Source of the DNA: Pachyseris speciosa | Taxonomy: Eukaryota; Cnidaria; Anthozoa; Scleractinia; Pachyseridae | Direction of reading: 5' to 3' | Length of the DNA: 64,000 nt | Assembly (NCBI GenBank): GCA_016490735.1 | Contig: JAEMWC010000373.1 | Coordinates: 315,001-379,000, forward strand | Shown: piece after piece, positions 1 to 12,124 of the stretch | How the letters are laid out: each line of letters opens with the position of its first letter | Position numbering within the stretch: position 1 is the first letter of the stretch | Position numbers and translations under genes: made by a program | The notes under the pieces: model-generated | The model's database searches: none | What the model was told of the DNA's origin: nothing | What the model saw: the letters and a program-made list of their open reading frames with translations, nothing else

Positions 1-597
1 ATTTACCAGACCAGGCTTCAATCCTGCACCAAAAGTTGCTCGGGCACCTTCAGCATTCAATGAAACTTCCGCCAGTGAAGATTGGAGCCCGGTGAGACAA
101 GGCACATCTGCTTATAGGCCCCCTGTCCACGAATAACAAACTGTCGGCAGATTCAAGCGAGCGTTCGAACAAAGTTTGTTGTATTCGCAGTGCCAATAAG
201 CGGTTCTTTGGAATTGGCAAGGTTTAAACCTTCTCAGCCCTTGATGATGAGCTCCGGCACCAGCAAATGACCCAAAACACAATAATTTAGGGCAATTTTG
301 ACCATTCCAAGGTAAATTCTGCAAATGATTCAGCCGACCAGAGAGTGAGTTCAAATGAGCCGAGTATGGCCACGTGACCAGCAGTCATGTGACAAGATAC
401 ATGCATAATGATACCCAGTCCTCCATCAAATCTTTGGAGATATAAGAGTTTTAATACCCCCCCCCCCCCCCTCAACTCACTTTTAGCAAAAAACTCATGG
501 TTTCTTCATATGCTCTTCAGTAGAAGACTACCTTAACTCCCGCCTTAACCTATTAGCTGGAGTATAGCCGCCATGTTGGGCTCAAGTATATAAGTAC
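1..597. other. No recognisable gene; C homopolymer
   Basis: I see no conserved protein motif on either strand. The short open frames here lack domain signals. A run of 15 C bases lies at 457-471. The sequence is probably intergenic or intronic. Confidence 0.5.
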
Positions 598-645
598 TGA
601 TGATGATGATGATGATGATGATAATGATGATGATTATTATTATTA
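598..645. repeat. GAT/ATT microsatellite
   Basis: Perfect GAT trinucleotides grading into ATT units, just outside the left end of the Penelope-like element. Simple repeats of the same kind recur through the window. Confidence 0.9.
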
Positions 646-743
646 GAATGTTTAATAAATTAACCACTTTCGACGGCTGGTTTATCGGAGGATAATGCCC
701 GCGGCTGGTTACACGGCTAGGAATATATATATTTAAACCAATA

Positions 744-773
744 TTTCGGGAGGCACAGCCTTCCTTCATCAGG
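744..773 (-). ncRNA. Candidate degenerate hammerhead ribozyme core (inverted copy)
   Basis: On the minus strand, CTGATGA is followed by a short GC-rich hairpin and then GAAA, the order of the conserved hammerhead core. Penelope-like elements are known to carry hammerhead motifs in their terminal repeats. Stems I and III are not obvious by eye, so this is only a candidate. Confidence 0.35.
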
Positions 774-935
774 ATGTTACATATTATGACCCTAAGATGA
801 AACGACGTTACAATTTCAAAAAAGTTGTAGATGTAACATGATATTATAATAAAGGTAAACAATACTACGTAAAATAAAAAACGTTACAGTTTGAAAATTT
901 GAAAAAAACGTAACATGAAAACACAAAGAAAGGTA

Positions 936-1612
936 TCATATTTCTTCTTTTCTGTTGATTCCTAACGGTTCAAGAGTTTGACCTCTATCAGTTAGATATG
1001 CTTCTCTGGCTCTTCGTACACCGTCACGATTAGATTTGGACAATTCTAGTGGAATTAGTTGCATGTCAGAAGCGCTGTGACCGTTAGAGAGAAAATGTTC
1101 TGATACAGCAGTGGGTTTAGAGCTGTTGGTTTGTTTGTCGACTGTTCTACGATGTTCGTTGAAACGGTCCTTTATTCGTCGTTTAATTTCGCCTATGTAT
1201 TGTTTGTGACAGTGATTGCATTGTACCATGTATATGACATTTTTGGAATTACAGTCAATGTGATGTTTGATAAATGTAGTTTCGCCGGTGGAATAAAAAG
1301 TATAGGTTGTAAGTCCATTAGTTATGTAGTTGCATGTTAAACAGTTGTGGCCACAGCGAAAGGCACCAAGGGGTTGATTATTTTTAGCAGGCTTACGTAG
1401 TTTAGCACTGACCAATAGATTGTTAAGATTGTTAGAACGTCGGAAAGCAACAAGAGGGGCAGCCTTGAAAACGTCAACGCAGCGGGGAGATGAAGATAAA
1501 ATGTTGAAGTGCTTGTGAATAATAGATGATACGGAGCGAATAGCTGGATTGTATGTTATGACTAGGGGTACACGTGTAGGCTGGTTAGTATCGGAATTGC
1601 GTTGTTTGCGTT
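936..1612 (-). pseudogene. Penelope GIY-YIG endonuclease, inverted copy
   Basis: The minus-strand frame encodes the C-terminal part of a Penelope-like polyprotein. It has a Cys-rich knuckle (CGHNCLTC), then the GIY-YIG core seen as VIYMVQC followed by QYIGE, and the downstream catalytic-region Arg in RIKDRFNEHR. Its frame starts with the segment that in the plus copy follows the reverse transcriptase (NSDTNQPT), so RT is missing here and this is a 5'-truncated copy. It is nearly identical to the plus-strand nuclease at 5203-5810, with a few substitutions. The frame is open over the nuclease, but without RT it cannot be a complete element. The family assignment is secure; the exact left boundary with the head-to-head partner (about 1608-1620) is approximate. 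Confidence 0.88.
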
Positions 1613-3895
1613 GTTTGAATTGCGTTGTTGCAGAACATGATATCCATCCTATTCCTGGCCCCACTCCTTTACATATTCATAACGCCTTCACTAACCCTGA
1701 AGAACGCAAGCTCTTCCACAAAGTTAAACGCTTACAGCTAAAGATTACCCGCTACGAACACCATGAATCCAACTACAACCACTACTGCTATCACAACATC
1801 ATTCCTAAAGGATTACTTATTAAATGCAAACCTGCCATTGACTCGAACTTTCATGAACACTTCCACCAACAGTGGAAAAAACATGCTCAAAGTTCTTAAA
1901 CGTCAATGCTGCGCACAGTTACAACGTTTAAGAGCAGAATTCATGGACACTCTGGATAAGCTTAAGACTATATCTTCTACTTCAACATTTGAACATATCA
2001 CACACTTCCTTCGTGATTCTGTTGCTGAACTTCAAACTAGACACGGTCGTAAACTATCTTCAGTCGGTAGGTATGTTTCTCCTGGTATTACTCATACACG
2101 TCAAAGTAATTCTAAACAAGTTAACCGTTCTAATCCACCACTTACGCCATTGAACCTTGGCACCCATCCACCCATCACTACCTACCACACCAATCACGCT
2201 CACGATCAATCTGTTAGCAATTCTATCATCACCCCTCTTCTTCCATCCAAACCCAAACGTAAACGCAAACGCCGCCGCAAACGTAAAGCCTGCAACAATA
2301 GATACTGGAGACGCAACAACGAAAACATCCAACTTGACACTAATGCTGTCATCAACTTAAGCAGCGTCACTCTCAATCGCGAAGAGACCCAGTTACTTGC
2401 TAGAGGTCTCTCCTTCTGCCCCACACCACGCAACATCAACTGGACTGAGGTTAGAGCTGATTTCGATGAATTCAGCAGACGTATGCGACTATGACTATCC
2501 CCCTCAAAATAACCCCAATCCATTCCGTCCTAAAAGCTGTTGGACCCCTCCACCTCACAGAAATCCTGCCCTTGACACCTTTTTAGACGCTGTGGAACGT
2601 GACCTCTTCAACATCAAACCATCTCCTTTTCGTGACAACCTAACCGCACGCGAACGACATGCTTGCAAACTACTTAGCAGACGCACTGACATTATCATTA
2701 AATCCGCAGACAAGGGATCCGGTATAATCATCATGGACCGGGATTGGTACATCAACGAATGCCTACGACAGCTAAACGACACTAAATTCTACAAGACTCT
2801 AGATAAGGACATCACTGATGACATCCAAAAACGCATACGTATTTATGTACAACGCATGCACCGTGACCAAATCATTGACGATGGCACTAAACGTTTTTTA
2901 ATACAAACCGATACTAAGACCGGACGTTTTTACATTTAACCCAAAATTCACAAACAGTAATTCTAGTAATGCACATCCAACAGAACGCATCTCACAGTTC
3001 GTAGACTATCATCTCAAACCTCTCGTACAGACTACCCAATCATTCATAAAAGACACCACTCACTTCCTTAACAAACTCGAAAATCTCGGACAACTGCCCA
3101 ACAATGCCATTCTCGTTACACTTGACGTTTCTTCACTCTACACCAACATACCCCATAACGAAGGCATCAATGCATGTCGTTACTTCCTCGACACACGCAA
3201 ACGCACTACCTCCACTATCGGCACTGAAACTCTCTGTGACCTCATACGCATGATACTCACTATGAACAACTTTTCATTCAACGACAAGCACTACTTGCAG
3301 GCACACGGCACTGCCAGGGGAACTAGAATGGCACCATCTTATGCCAATCTTATTCTCGCCAAACTCGAGACAGACGCTCTATCACATGCCCCACACTAAC
3401 CGCATACCTGATGGCGCTTTATAGATGACATTTTCATGATATGGACACACTCAGTAGACGATCTCAACACCTGCACCACGTATCTCAACAATATTCATCC
3501 TACAATTAAATTTACTTCCAATTATTGTTTCTCATCCATACCCTTTCTGGACGTCAACGTGTCACTGAACAACGGCAAAATCACTACTGATCTCCAAACT
3601 AAGGCTACTGACAAACATCTCTACTTGTTACAATCCTCTTGCCATCCCAGACACAGCAAAAGATCTAGAGCTATTCCATTCAGTTTAGCTCTCAGACTTC
3701 GACGTATCTGCTCTTCTGACGAAACTTTCGCACTCCGTCTTAACGAACTTAAGTCTTATCTCAACAAACGTGGGTACAATCTCTCTTTCCTCAACAACGA
3801 AATAGAACGCGTTTACAACATTTCACGTACCGAAGCACTTGCCTCCAAACAACGCAATTCCGATACTAACCAGCCTACACATGTACCCCTTGTTA
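1613..3895 (+). pseudogene. Penelope-like reverse transcriptase, decayed
   Basis: The N-terminal part (about 1763-2494) has a basic run (KPKRKRKRRRKRK) and the conserved RGLSFCPTPRNINWTEVRAD block. A frameshift near 2487 leads to the next frame (2487-2939) with KSADKGSGIIIMDRDWY, typical of Penelope RT. Near 2940-2960 part of the conserved block before the RT fingers is missing and the frame breaks again. The next frame carries LVTLDVSSLYTNIPH (motif A) and GTRMAPSYANL (motif B). A stop and a shift near 3395 precede RFIDDIFMIW, the YxDD-equivalent (motif C), in the 3436-3895 frame. At least three lesions disrupt the reading frame. The plus copy continues past the LINE insertion at about 5203. 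Confidence 0.9.
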
Positions 3896-3900
3896 TATAA

Positions 3901-5202
3901 TAATAACTTTAATGATCCATCTTTGACAGAGAAATACAATGGATTTAAAGTATAAGAAATAATGTAAAATTACAATAAAATGATTTCCAGGCCTCACGGT
4001 TTTACCTGGAAATAATAAATATAAATGAAAATATAGATATATAAGTGTACTATACATTTAAGAATTTAGCAACCTTGCGGCTCTTGCTATCAAAGACTTT
4101 GCATGTCTTTGGGTTCCAGACCTTGGTATGACTACTGGACCAGGTTTGGATCGTAGATTGTAACTATGACTTATGCTTGGCTTTGAGAAGAATACTTGAT
4201 TGGGATATTGATGTCTTCTATCGTTCTTTCCAATACGCGTTTTGTAGCTTCCATTCGTCTCTGCTCCAACGCTGGGAGAGATGTTCTCGATATACCTATT
4301 ATATGCAGGCACCTGTTTTGTATGGACTGTAGGTCGTCTGCCAAATACTGTGGTAGACCACCCCAGACTTGTGACGCATATTCAAGGAGTGGGCGGATTT
4401 TGGTACAATAAACTATAATGCCAACCTCCGTAGGCAACCTTGCTTTCCTAAATTCACGTAGATGATATAAACTCTTGCAAGCTTTCTTTATTATTTGTTC
4501 AACATGGTAGTTCCAACGTAGGTTATTTTGCTGCCATACTCCAAGTAGTTTAAACTGGGATACCCTCTCCACTTGTGTGTTATTTATTCGCAGTTTCCGG
4601 CTCGATAGAATTTTTGCAAAAGGAAATCCACATATCTTTAGTTTTCTTGGGATTCAGTAGCATTTTATTTGTAGTAGCCCAGCTCTGGAGGCCATCAAGG
4701 ACTTTCTGCATATTTGATGAGCAGCCACTTGGTACACTCTCATAAACTGTACAGTCGTCAGCGTATTTACACATTCGTACTCGTTCCATTTCAACAGGTA
4801 TAAAGTCGTCGAAGTCATCGATGAAAATACTAAACACCAAAGGGGATATGACAGACCCTTGTGGTACTCCTGCTGGACAAATCTGCGTTGATGACAGAAC
4901 GCCAGGGAGCTTTACTTGTTGTGTTCTTGCCTGGAGAAAACTTTTTGTCCATAGCCACAGTGACTTGCTAATGTTCCTGTCTTTAAGTTTTGATAGAAGA
5001 ATCGAGTGGTCGACCAGGTCGAAAGCCTTGCTAAAATCGATAAGTAAGGAGTGGATAGCCTTTTTGCCCCCTTGTCTGCTATCTGTCTCATTAAACCATG
5101 TTTGCGTAATGTTAACATGTTAACAAGAGCCGATACGGTTGATCGACCTTGAGAGAAGGCATGTTGATTCCCTTTAACTCTAAAGGCATCCTTACAATCC
5201 AG
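3901..5202 (-). mobile_element. CR1/L2-like LINE, 5'-truncated, inserted in the Penelope element
   Basis: The minus strand encodes a non-LTR reverse transcriptase. I read FSQGRSTVSALVN, then DFSKAFDLVDHS (motif A), GVPQGSVISPLVFSIFIDD, and KYADDCTVYE with the catalytic ADD, followed by the thumb region (WGGLPQYLADDLQSIQNR near 4350). The frames are broken near 5100, 4900 and 4575. The element's 3' end, at the left, is a short TTATTATTATA-like tail instead of poly-A, as in CR1/L2 elements. Comparison with the uninterrupted inverted Penelope copy places the insertion between the codons after PTHVPLVI and those before NPAIRSVSS-like sequence. Only the RT onward is present, so the copy is 5'-truncated and dead. 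Confidence 0.85.
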
Positions 5203-5810
5203 CTATTCGCTCCGTATCATCTATTATTCACAAACACTTCAACATTTTATCTTCATCTCCCCGCTGCGTTGACGTTTTCAAGGCTGCCCCTCTTGTTGCT
5301 TTCCGACGTTCTAACAATCTTAACAATCTATTGGTCAGTGCTAAACTACGTAAGCCTGCTAAAAATAATCAACCCCTTGGTGCCTTTCGCTGTGGCCACA
5401 ACTGTTTAACATGCAACTACATAACTAATGGACTTACAACCTATACTTTTTATTCCTCCAGCGAAACTACATTTATCAAACATCACATTGACTGTAATTC
5501 CAAAAATGTCATATACATGGTACAATGCAATCACTGTCACAAACAATACATAGGCGAAATTAAACGACGAATAAAGGACCGTTTCAACGAACATCGTAGA
5601 ACAGTCGACAAACAAACCAACAGCTCTAAACCCACTGCTGTATCAGAACATTTTCTCTCTAACGGTCACAGCGCTTCTGACATGCAACTAATTCCACTAG
5701 AATTGTCCAAATCTAATCGTGACGGTGTACGAAGAGCCAGAGAGGTATATCTAACTGATAGAGGTCAAACTCTTGAACCGTTAGGAATCAACAGAAAAGA
5801 AGAAATATGA
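5203..5810 (+). pseudogene. Penelope GIY-YIG endonuclease, plus copy (downstream of LINE)
   Basis: This continues the reverse transcriptase copy interrupted at about 3900. It contains the Cys-rich knuckle CGHNCLTC, the VIYMVQC plus QYIGE core, and RIKDRFNEHR, then ends with EPLGINRKEEI and a stop. The open part from 5331 is intact for the nuclease, but it is separated from its RT by the LINE. The 3' untranslated part (5811-6044) matches the inverted copy at 702-935. Confidence 0.88.
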
Positions 5811-5973
5811 TACCTTTCTTTGTGTTTTCATGTTACGTTTTTTTCAAATTTTCAAACTGTAACGTTTTTTATTTTACGTAGTATTGTTTACCTTTATTAT
5901 AATATCATGTTACATCTACAACTTTTTTGAAATTGTAACGTCGTTTCATCTTAGGGTCATAATATGTAACATC

Positions 5974-6002
5974 CTGATGAAGGAAGGCTGTGCCTCCGGA
6001 AA
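5974..6002 (+). ncRNA. Candidate degenerate hammerhead ribozyme core
   Basis: CTGATGA (5974-5980), an imperfect GC-rich hairpin and GAAA (5999-6002) are spaced as in a hammerhead core, near the 3' end of the Penelope copy. The same motif occurs in the inverted copy at 744-773, where the base before GAAA is C. Flanking stems are not clear. Confidence 0.35.
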
Positions 6003-6044
6003 TATTGGTTTAAATATATATATTCCTAGCCATGTAACCAGCCT

Positions 6045-6423
6045 TGCTTGTTTTTTTTACCGTTTTCTAGTTTACAATTTTGTAGCTGGTTAGATCTATT
6101 ACAGGATCCGGCTCTTCTATTTTGCAACGGTGGTCCTTGCTAAAGTATTTTCCAGTGTTTTCATCTAATAGTATCCTCGCAGAAATTGGATGTTGTCTAA
6201 AAATTAAATATTAGCCAGAGAAAGGGACCTTTCAGGGCTTATCTGCTAGTTTTAAGATCATCATATTCCCAACGGGGTAGTTATCACACCTATAATCCCG
6301 ACACAGGCACACTCTTTTGCTTAAATGGTTAAACGCGAAATTTCCTTCCACTCAAAAGCCACCAATCTAACATTTGGAGATGCAGTTCACCAATTTGACC
6401 ATTAACGTGAAATGGTGAAATAA
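6045..6423. other. No recognisable gene
   Basis: No motif recognised on either strand between the Penelope end and the following LINE fragment. Confidence 0.4.
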
Positions 6424-6690
6424 AAGCTGAACTCAGACAAGACTGAATTGTTATTGATAACAACACAATTCCGTCCCAGGCCTCAGTTTCCGCCTCTGAA
6501 TATCCTCGGTTATCAGATCAGGGCTTCTGTTTCGGTTAGAAACATTGCTGTGATCTTCGATTCTTGTATGAACTTTGAGTGTCAAGGGTCTAAAAACTAA
6601 TGCATAAGAAAGCATTTAAGAATGGAGAGTACCAAGATTTTAGTCCATACGTTCGTCACGTGTAGGTTGGAACAATGTGGATGCACTATT
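6424..6690 (+). pseudogene. LINE reverse transcriptase relic (palm/thumb)
   Basis: The plus frame from 6424 reads KLNSDKTELLLITTQ, then NILGYQIRASVSVRNIAVIF, the block that follows the YADD motif in CR1/Jockey-type reverse transcriptases. Further traces (ILVHTFVTCRLE) follow after a frameshift near 6580. Only about 90 codons remain; the catalytic domain and both ends are missing. Confidence 0.75.
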
Positions 6691-6947
6691 CTTGGTTTGC
6701 AACCACGTGACAGGGCGGTCATGTTGGAGATCAAAACAATAGAAATTTTTTCGAAGAATTTACATAAAAATAGAATTTAGTTCCCAGCGGAGAGAAAGGC
6801 CATTGTTCTTGATATCCAACATGGCTGCCGTGACGTCACTTGCAAACCAGCAATTGTATGGACTTCCTAGATGTCAATGCCCCCACTACTATGGGTATCA
6901 CCGTTGTCCTTACTCCCCACATCTTTCGAATTTCTCTCACAAGATCT

Positions 6948-7217
6948 TCATATTTTTCTACTTTCTCGTCTTCTTTTGCTCTCACCCTTCCTTCTTCCTG
7001 GATTGCCACGTCTATAATTTTTGCACATTCTGCATTTCTTATCAGCCAGTGACCTGTCGATCGTTGCTTTTACGTGATTTGTTCTTATTGCTTGATCTTG
7101 TGCTGCAATAATAAGAGACTCCGTTTCCCTTTTAAGCTTTCCTACTTTCAACCAAGTCCATGTTTCATCGTTTCTTTGGTCTTCGCTCTGTCTCACAAAT
7201 TGCCCATATAATGGCAT
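6948..7217 (-). pseudogene. R2/NeSL-like LINE C-terminal relic
   Basis: The minus-strand frame contains ETWTWLKVGKLKRETESLII and CRMCKN. This resembles the region after the reverse transcriptase in site-specific-type LINEs, where a zinc knuckle (CRMC...) follows. Family naming is from memory of this block in cnidarian repeats. The rest of the element is not adjacent, but an N-terminal-like piece of a similar element lies at 11,438-12,206 on the same strand. Confidence 0.55.
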
Positions 7218-7235
7218 CTCTTTCCATCCTTGAAA

Positions 7236-7269
7236 TTATTATTGTTGTTGTTGTTGTTACTATTATTAC

Positions 7270-7313
<44 letters not shown>
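7236..7313. repeat. GTT/ATT microsatellite
   Basis: Tandem GTT followed by a long ATT run. Confidence 0.95.
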
Positions 7314-7394
7314 TCCATTTAGCTCTGAGCTCTGGCTGTTCTCATGGCGACATATGTCCCAAGGGAGCTTGTCATAACACATGACCAAGGGTCC

Positions 7395-7470
7395 ACAGTC
7401 CAATATCATTTTCCTAATGATCAATTCCTGGTGAATTTTGGGTAATTCCAGTCCTATGTGGGGGCAAACA
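7395..7470. repeat. Left member of an inverted pair flanking an L1-like fragment
   Basis: Reverse complement of this stretch resembles 9640-9720; shared landmarks include AATTCACCAGGA and GATCATTAG. The pair brackets the L1-like fragment and may be the arms of an older element into which the LINE was inserted, or part of it. Confidence 0.5.
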
Positions 7471-9640
7471 GCCATTTTTTTTATCAAAGAACTTTATTAC
7501 ATTGTTACAAAAAGTAAGGGAGAAAGAAACAACTTGGACTAAACTTAACAAAAAAGGTATACAGTTACATGTTACAATAAACCAGTGAAACAAAAATATA
7601 GAGAAAAGTGACAGGTTATATGGCAGCTAAATGCAACATATCTGAAAAGTACATTGATGAAAAGGTATATTAGATTACGGTAAGACGGAACTGTAACAAG
7701 TATATTCGTATGTACATATCTTTATTTATATTAATTGTCGCTCAATGTGAAGGAGAAAAGGAAGACTGTGAGACTAACATTTCAGTCTAACTTTATTTTA
7801 AAAGAACTGTCAAAGGATCCCGTTTCTTATTCTCCTTAGTGTAAGTGTACGCTTCGATTTTATATTCAGAAGACAGTAGGGGGAGAAAGCCCTTAATGTT
7901 TGGGAGGTTTCCCTGATTTTACAGCGCCAAATGGCAAAACTTGGCAATTAGGAAACAGAAATTGAGCAAAATATTGTGACGTGAAGAGCTTTCTGGTTTC
8001 AAGCCTAATAAGACAGTCATAATATTTTGGTAAGTATCTGGGATGATGGTATTCTCCTTTAAAGTGCATACGAAACGAAATTTTTCATTAGCTTGTTCGA
8101 ATGAGCTTTCAAAATGATGAAGAACGGCGTTGATTTTATTGTGATAGCACTCTTGGTTGCCGAGTTATTCAAGATTTTGATTTTATGCAAATTAGAGAAC
8201 TTGTGACGTCACAAGGTGGACACAAAATGAAGTTAAATCACAAAATATGGAATATCTCTGCAAATACTAAGTCTACAGGGTTGAAATTTTGCAGGGTTGA
8301 TGTGCTGCCAGAACTACACCTTATGATAGTGGTTATGATGTCACTATAACAACATACTTGTTACCATATGCACTTTAACCACAGTATTAAATCATCCCAA
8401 AAAGAAGTTCATTTTTCATAATGCCAGAAGAGATAAGAAAGTTCTTCAGGGAAATCTCCGCAAAAGGTGCCGTTAGAATCATTTTTAAGACCAATTTTTG
8501 TCTTCTTTTTTTGTTGGTCAAATTAGTTGGTAAAGTTCTATGTATAAACCTATGATTAAAGTTGGCCAATTCAGTACTCTTAGTACAACGAAAAGCTAGT
8601 TTATAGGCGTTTGTCCAGTCAGGTTTATAGCAATTGTCAGGTTCACAGTTGGCATCCCACTTTATTTGACTTTTTTCAGGACTATTACCTTTCATAGATA
8701 TGAGCTTTTTATAAACCAGTTTGTTGGCGTACCGACTTTTAATTTGCCCGCGAAGACAGCGAAACGCCCCTAGCGGCTGTAAGCGATGAGAGTCGGCTGT
8801 GTTCGCAGGCTAACTTTTAATAAAAGTAATATAGAAATCTTCATGTCTTGTTTCACTTGATTCTTTTGTCGCAGGGGTTCTGATGGACCGAACTGAAGAA
8901 ACGAGTTCAAAAAAGGTTAATGGTTGTATTTGTTTGTTGAAGATATTCAATACTTCGGCTAAAGAGAAAAACTTTTTGTGGTCTCTCTTTATATGTTTTA
9001 CTTTAGAAATGCCTTTCGAAACTAACGTTTTGTAAAAAATAGGTTTATTCCCTACTCTAATTAATGAGTTGTACTATAGAGGTTGTTCCAAAAATTGATT
9101 CTGTGATTGGACCGAATCTTCGAAATTAACTTGTACCCACATACACAAAATTTCTCGGATTAGTACGTTGTTAACATCAATACTTTTCCATAGTATCCTT
9201 TTTTATTAAAGTTACCTCTGAAAAGAAGCTTTCCACCATATTTCTCGAGCTCTTGCCCAAAATAGAGTTTCCATTTTCCCATATTTTCCTGTTTTTTATT
9301 GTACGAAAAGATGTCGATCATTTTGAGTCCACCTTTATCATAACTGTTGATCAAAAATTATGTTTAATCTTATCTCCTTTGTTATTCCATAAAAAGTCAC
9401 AGAATATTTGATTTATCTCTTTGAGAAATCTTTCGTCAATTACCAACGGCGCTAGGGAATATATGAAGCAGCTTAACTCTAACGAACACAAATTTTTCCT
9501 ATGAGTGTTAACCGTCTAAGTTTCCAGCAAATTTAAAACAGTTCGAATCTTTTCCAATTTTTCATCATAATTAGTTCTCATGGTAATGTTGGAATCTGTA
9601 GGCCATTTTATGGCATAATTTAAAATTGTTTTGACCATTG
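7471..9640 (-). pseudogene. L1/Tx1-like LINE ORF2 C-terminal relic
   Basis: Two minus-strand blocks match the C-terminal half of L1/Tx1-type ORF2 proteins. One at 9160-9354 has GGLKMIDIFSYNKK and KWKLYFGQELEKYGGKLLF. The other at 8387-8695 has DWTNAYKLAFRCTKSTELAN and FNHRFIHRTLPTN. The corresponding blocks in the larger L1-like element at 59.6-63.9 kb are GDLNMTDFALFDKALKL and HVGGNLLF, so both belong to the same broad family. Frameshifts and stops separate the blocks, and neither RT core nor endonuclease was found here. The right limit is set by the inverted flank at 9640. Confidence 0.7.
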
Positions 9641-9720
9641 ACCCCCACAGAGGACTGGATCTACCCACAATTCACCAGGAGCTGATCATTAGCAAAATGG
9701 TGTATTCTAACCCTAATCCC
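9640..9720. repeat. Right member of the inverted pair
   Basis: Inverted match to 7395-7470, see there. Confidence 0.5.
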
Positions 9721-11142
9721 CAGTTTTTCAATCAATGATCGGGAATTGAGTTTCTTTATTCAATACCCCTGTACCACATCCCACCCGGCGCCTTCCAATT
9801 AGGGATCTTTTTACTTTGATTGGATACCATCTCTTTTGTTATAATCAACCATTCCTGTTGGTTATAACTTGTCTGCTTAATTTCTTCAAGCTATTCTGCA
9901 TCTCTATTTTGCTCTTTACTTTCACACCAGATACCGTTCCAAACTTCCCTGCTCTCTTCAGAATGAAGTATCACATCTTCGTCCCTGGTCTCACCATTCA
10001 AATCTTTATACACTTTCTATTGGTCTGTTTCGAACAGGCGATTCTGTCGATATTTTGTGTTATTCTTTGTTCGTAACGTTTGATCTTGGCACAGTTTTCA
10101 CCTAATCTTTGTTTCAATTCTTCTATATGACAGTTGTTAATCCTTTTTTCCTAATGTTGTACTTCATGTCGAGTTCTAGATACTTTCGCATACATTTCAA
10201 TTCGCCTCGCTTTTCTCTCGCCAAGATGTTAAAATGTGAGCGTTATTTACCTGGAACGAGGGTGTATGTGAGAGACAGGTTTATAACGTGCTTGTAAGTC
10301 AGTTGGTGAGGTTTTCTAAAAGAAGCAAATGGCCATTAAATAACGAAAAACTTACTGTCTAGTTGGTCGAGTTTTATTTTAAATTTACTTTTAATGACAG
10401 ATTGTGAGATTTCGACTATAAACATGTTTTTGTGCATTGCGGTTTTTCTAATTTTTTTTAAAACAATGCGTAGACAACGTGTTTTGTTTTCTGGTACACA
10501 ACGGGATTGAATTTTGTTCTGTGTTATTTACACAACAATATGTATAAATATTTTTTTTGTCTGATGGTATGCGTGATAAACTTGTATGTTACTTTTGCAT
10601 AAACAGTTCACTGAGTGAACTACACTCAGTGGTTGAACAGCTGCTGTTAAATTTTGGGAAAAGTGAGCTCTCGGCTAGCATTGTAAACAACGATGAACGA
10701 TAGTGAAGATGGAATCTTCTTACCCCAAGACAGCTTTTCAGGGTCTTTCGATTCGAGTGTCCTTACAGGTTTACTGCTCTACTACAAGATGATGTTCCTC
10801 GTTTGGAAGCTGGTGGGTCGCAGTTATACGTAGGAGAAACTGTTTCAGACTTGTTTTGTTTCCATAACAATTCGAGTTCATGAGCTATTGCCTGTTGAAA
10901 GTTCGCTTAGAGTCCTTACCTGACAAAAAAACTGTTCAAATTGGAATGCCAGGAAGGCCAGTTTCCTTTCACCGACTGTAAAGTTGTGCTCAATATGAAA
11001 TGAACCAAAGGAGTAGAAATTTGCTAAATATTAAATCACATCCACCCGTGGCAAAGCGCTGGTATTGTATGTAACGTCTGAATTTTATATTTAAATGTGG
11101 TCATAGAACTTTAAATGCCACCACTGAAACCGTTATAATTTA

Positions 11143-11178
<36 letters not shown>

Positions 11179-11437
11179 TAATAATAAAATTTTGACATTT
11201 CGCCTGTGTTTGTTCAGTTGTTTCTTCTTTAGAGTTTACAAGTAATGGGAGACTAAGTCGAGGGGTATATGAGCAGGGGAAATGTATATTGCATTGTTTT
11301 GCTATTGTTATCAGCTATTTTTTCAGCCCCGCACCAACTTTTGAGACAGTGAATAATGATCAGGGGTTATGGAATATATTCCCCTGAAAAAAACAAAGGA
11401 AACCGAGCCAACTGACAAATAAGCTTTCTAATGCGCT
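9721..11437. other. AT-rich region without recognised gene
   Basis: Several short open frames (for example 9816-10,076 and 10,109-10,297 plus) are hydrophobic or low-complexity and show no known domain. An ATA/AAT microsatellite lies at 11,144-11,188. A short plus frame from about 10,692 (starting MNDSEDGIFLPQDS) is not recognised. Upstream exons of the large gene could be hidden here, but I could not identify any. Confidence 0.4.
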
Positions 11438-12058
11438 TTATATCACCCTCTGTCCTTTTCTTTCACCAAGGTACTGCATTCGTTCGTCCACCTGTTGGTT
11501 TCCCAATTGTCTCGCTACCCATAAACTCGTAGCCTTGATCAGATTATTAGTTTCACTTATACTTGTTGTGTTGATGTTTTTCACCATTCTATTTGCTTTC
11601 AATGTAGCTTCATTTAACCTCTCCCATTCTGCTTTCCTAAAGACGATACCGTCAATGCCTTCTCCACTTTTCATCAGTTCTTTTATTTTCTCAATCCTTG
11701 TCCTATCCTCTTGAGACAAGTCAGGGTTCTCATTAATCGTTAAAGCACCCTCAATATGATAAGCTCCCCCACCTCACCAGCTCCCCCTCACCTTCCCTAA
11801 GTTCCTCAATCCTTTCCACACCTGTGTTTGGCAAATTCGGTACCACGTTCTCCTCCCTACCAGCACCGAACTCTACCTCCTCCTAATCCTTGTGCTCAAC
11901 TTTTCTCTTTATCGACTTCTGACTCTCTAACTCGACTTCTGACAGTCATCAATTCTTTCTTATTTCTCTAACCTGATCTCATATTCTTTGTTCCGTACTT
12001 GCAAACATGCCTCGTTCACACCATTTCTGTACATCCTCTGCCGATAACCTCTCAATTG

Positions 12059-12124
<66 letters not shown>

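Larger units (their letters stand above)
702..6044 (+). mobile_element. Penelope-like retroelement with inverted partial copy and nested LINE
   Basis: The block consists of an inverted copy of the 3' part (702 to about 1610, minus strand) joined head-to-head to a longer plus-strand copy (about 1613-3895, resuming at about 5203 and ending near 6044). Both copies end at the same sequence, ending in GTAACCAGCC, which defines the element's 3' end. The plus copy encodes a Penelope-type reverse transcriptase and a C-terminal GIY-YIG endonuclease. Head-to-head partial copies are a known arrangement for Penelope-like elements. A reverse-oriented LINE (about 3900-5202) splits the plus copy between the RT and the nuclease. 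All coding parts are broken, so the element is not autonomous. Confidence 0.9.

Noticed and set aside
112..475. Two short overlapping minus-strand frames
   Set aside because: No start context, splice signals or domain similarity; one is built on a C/G homopolymer.
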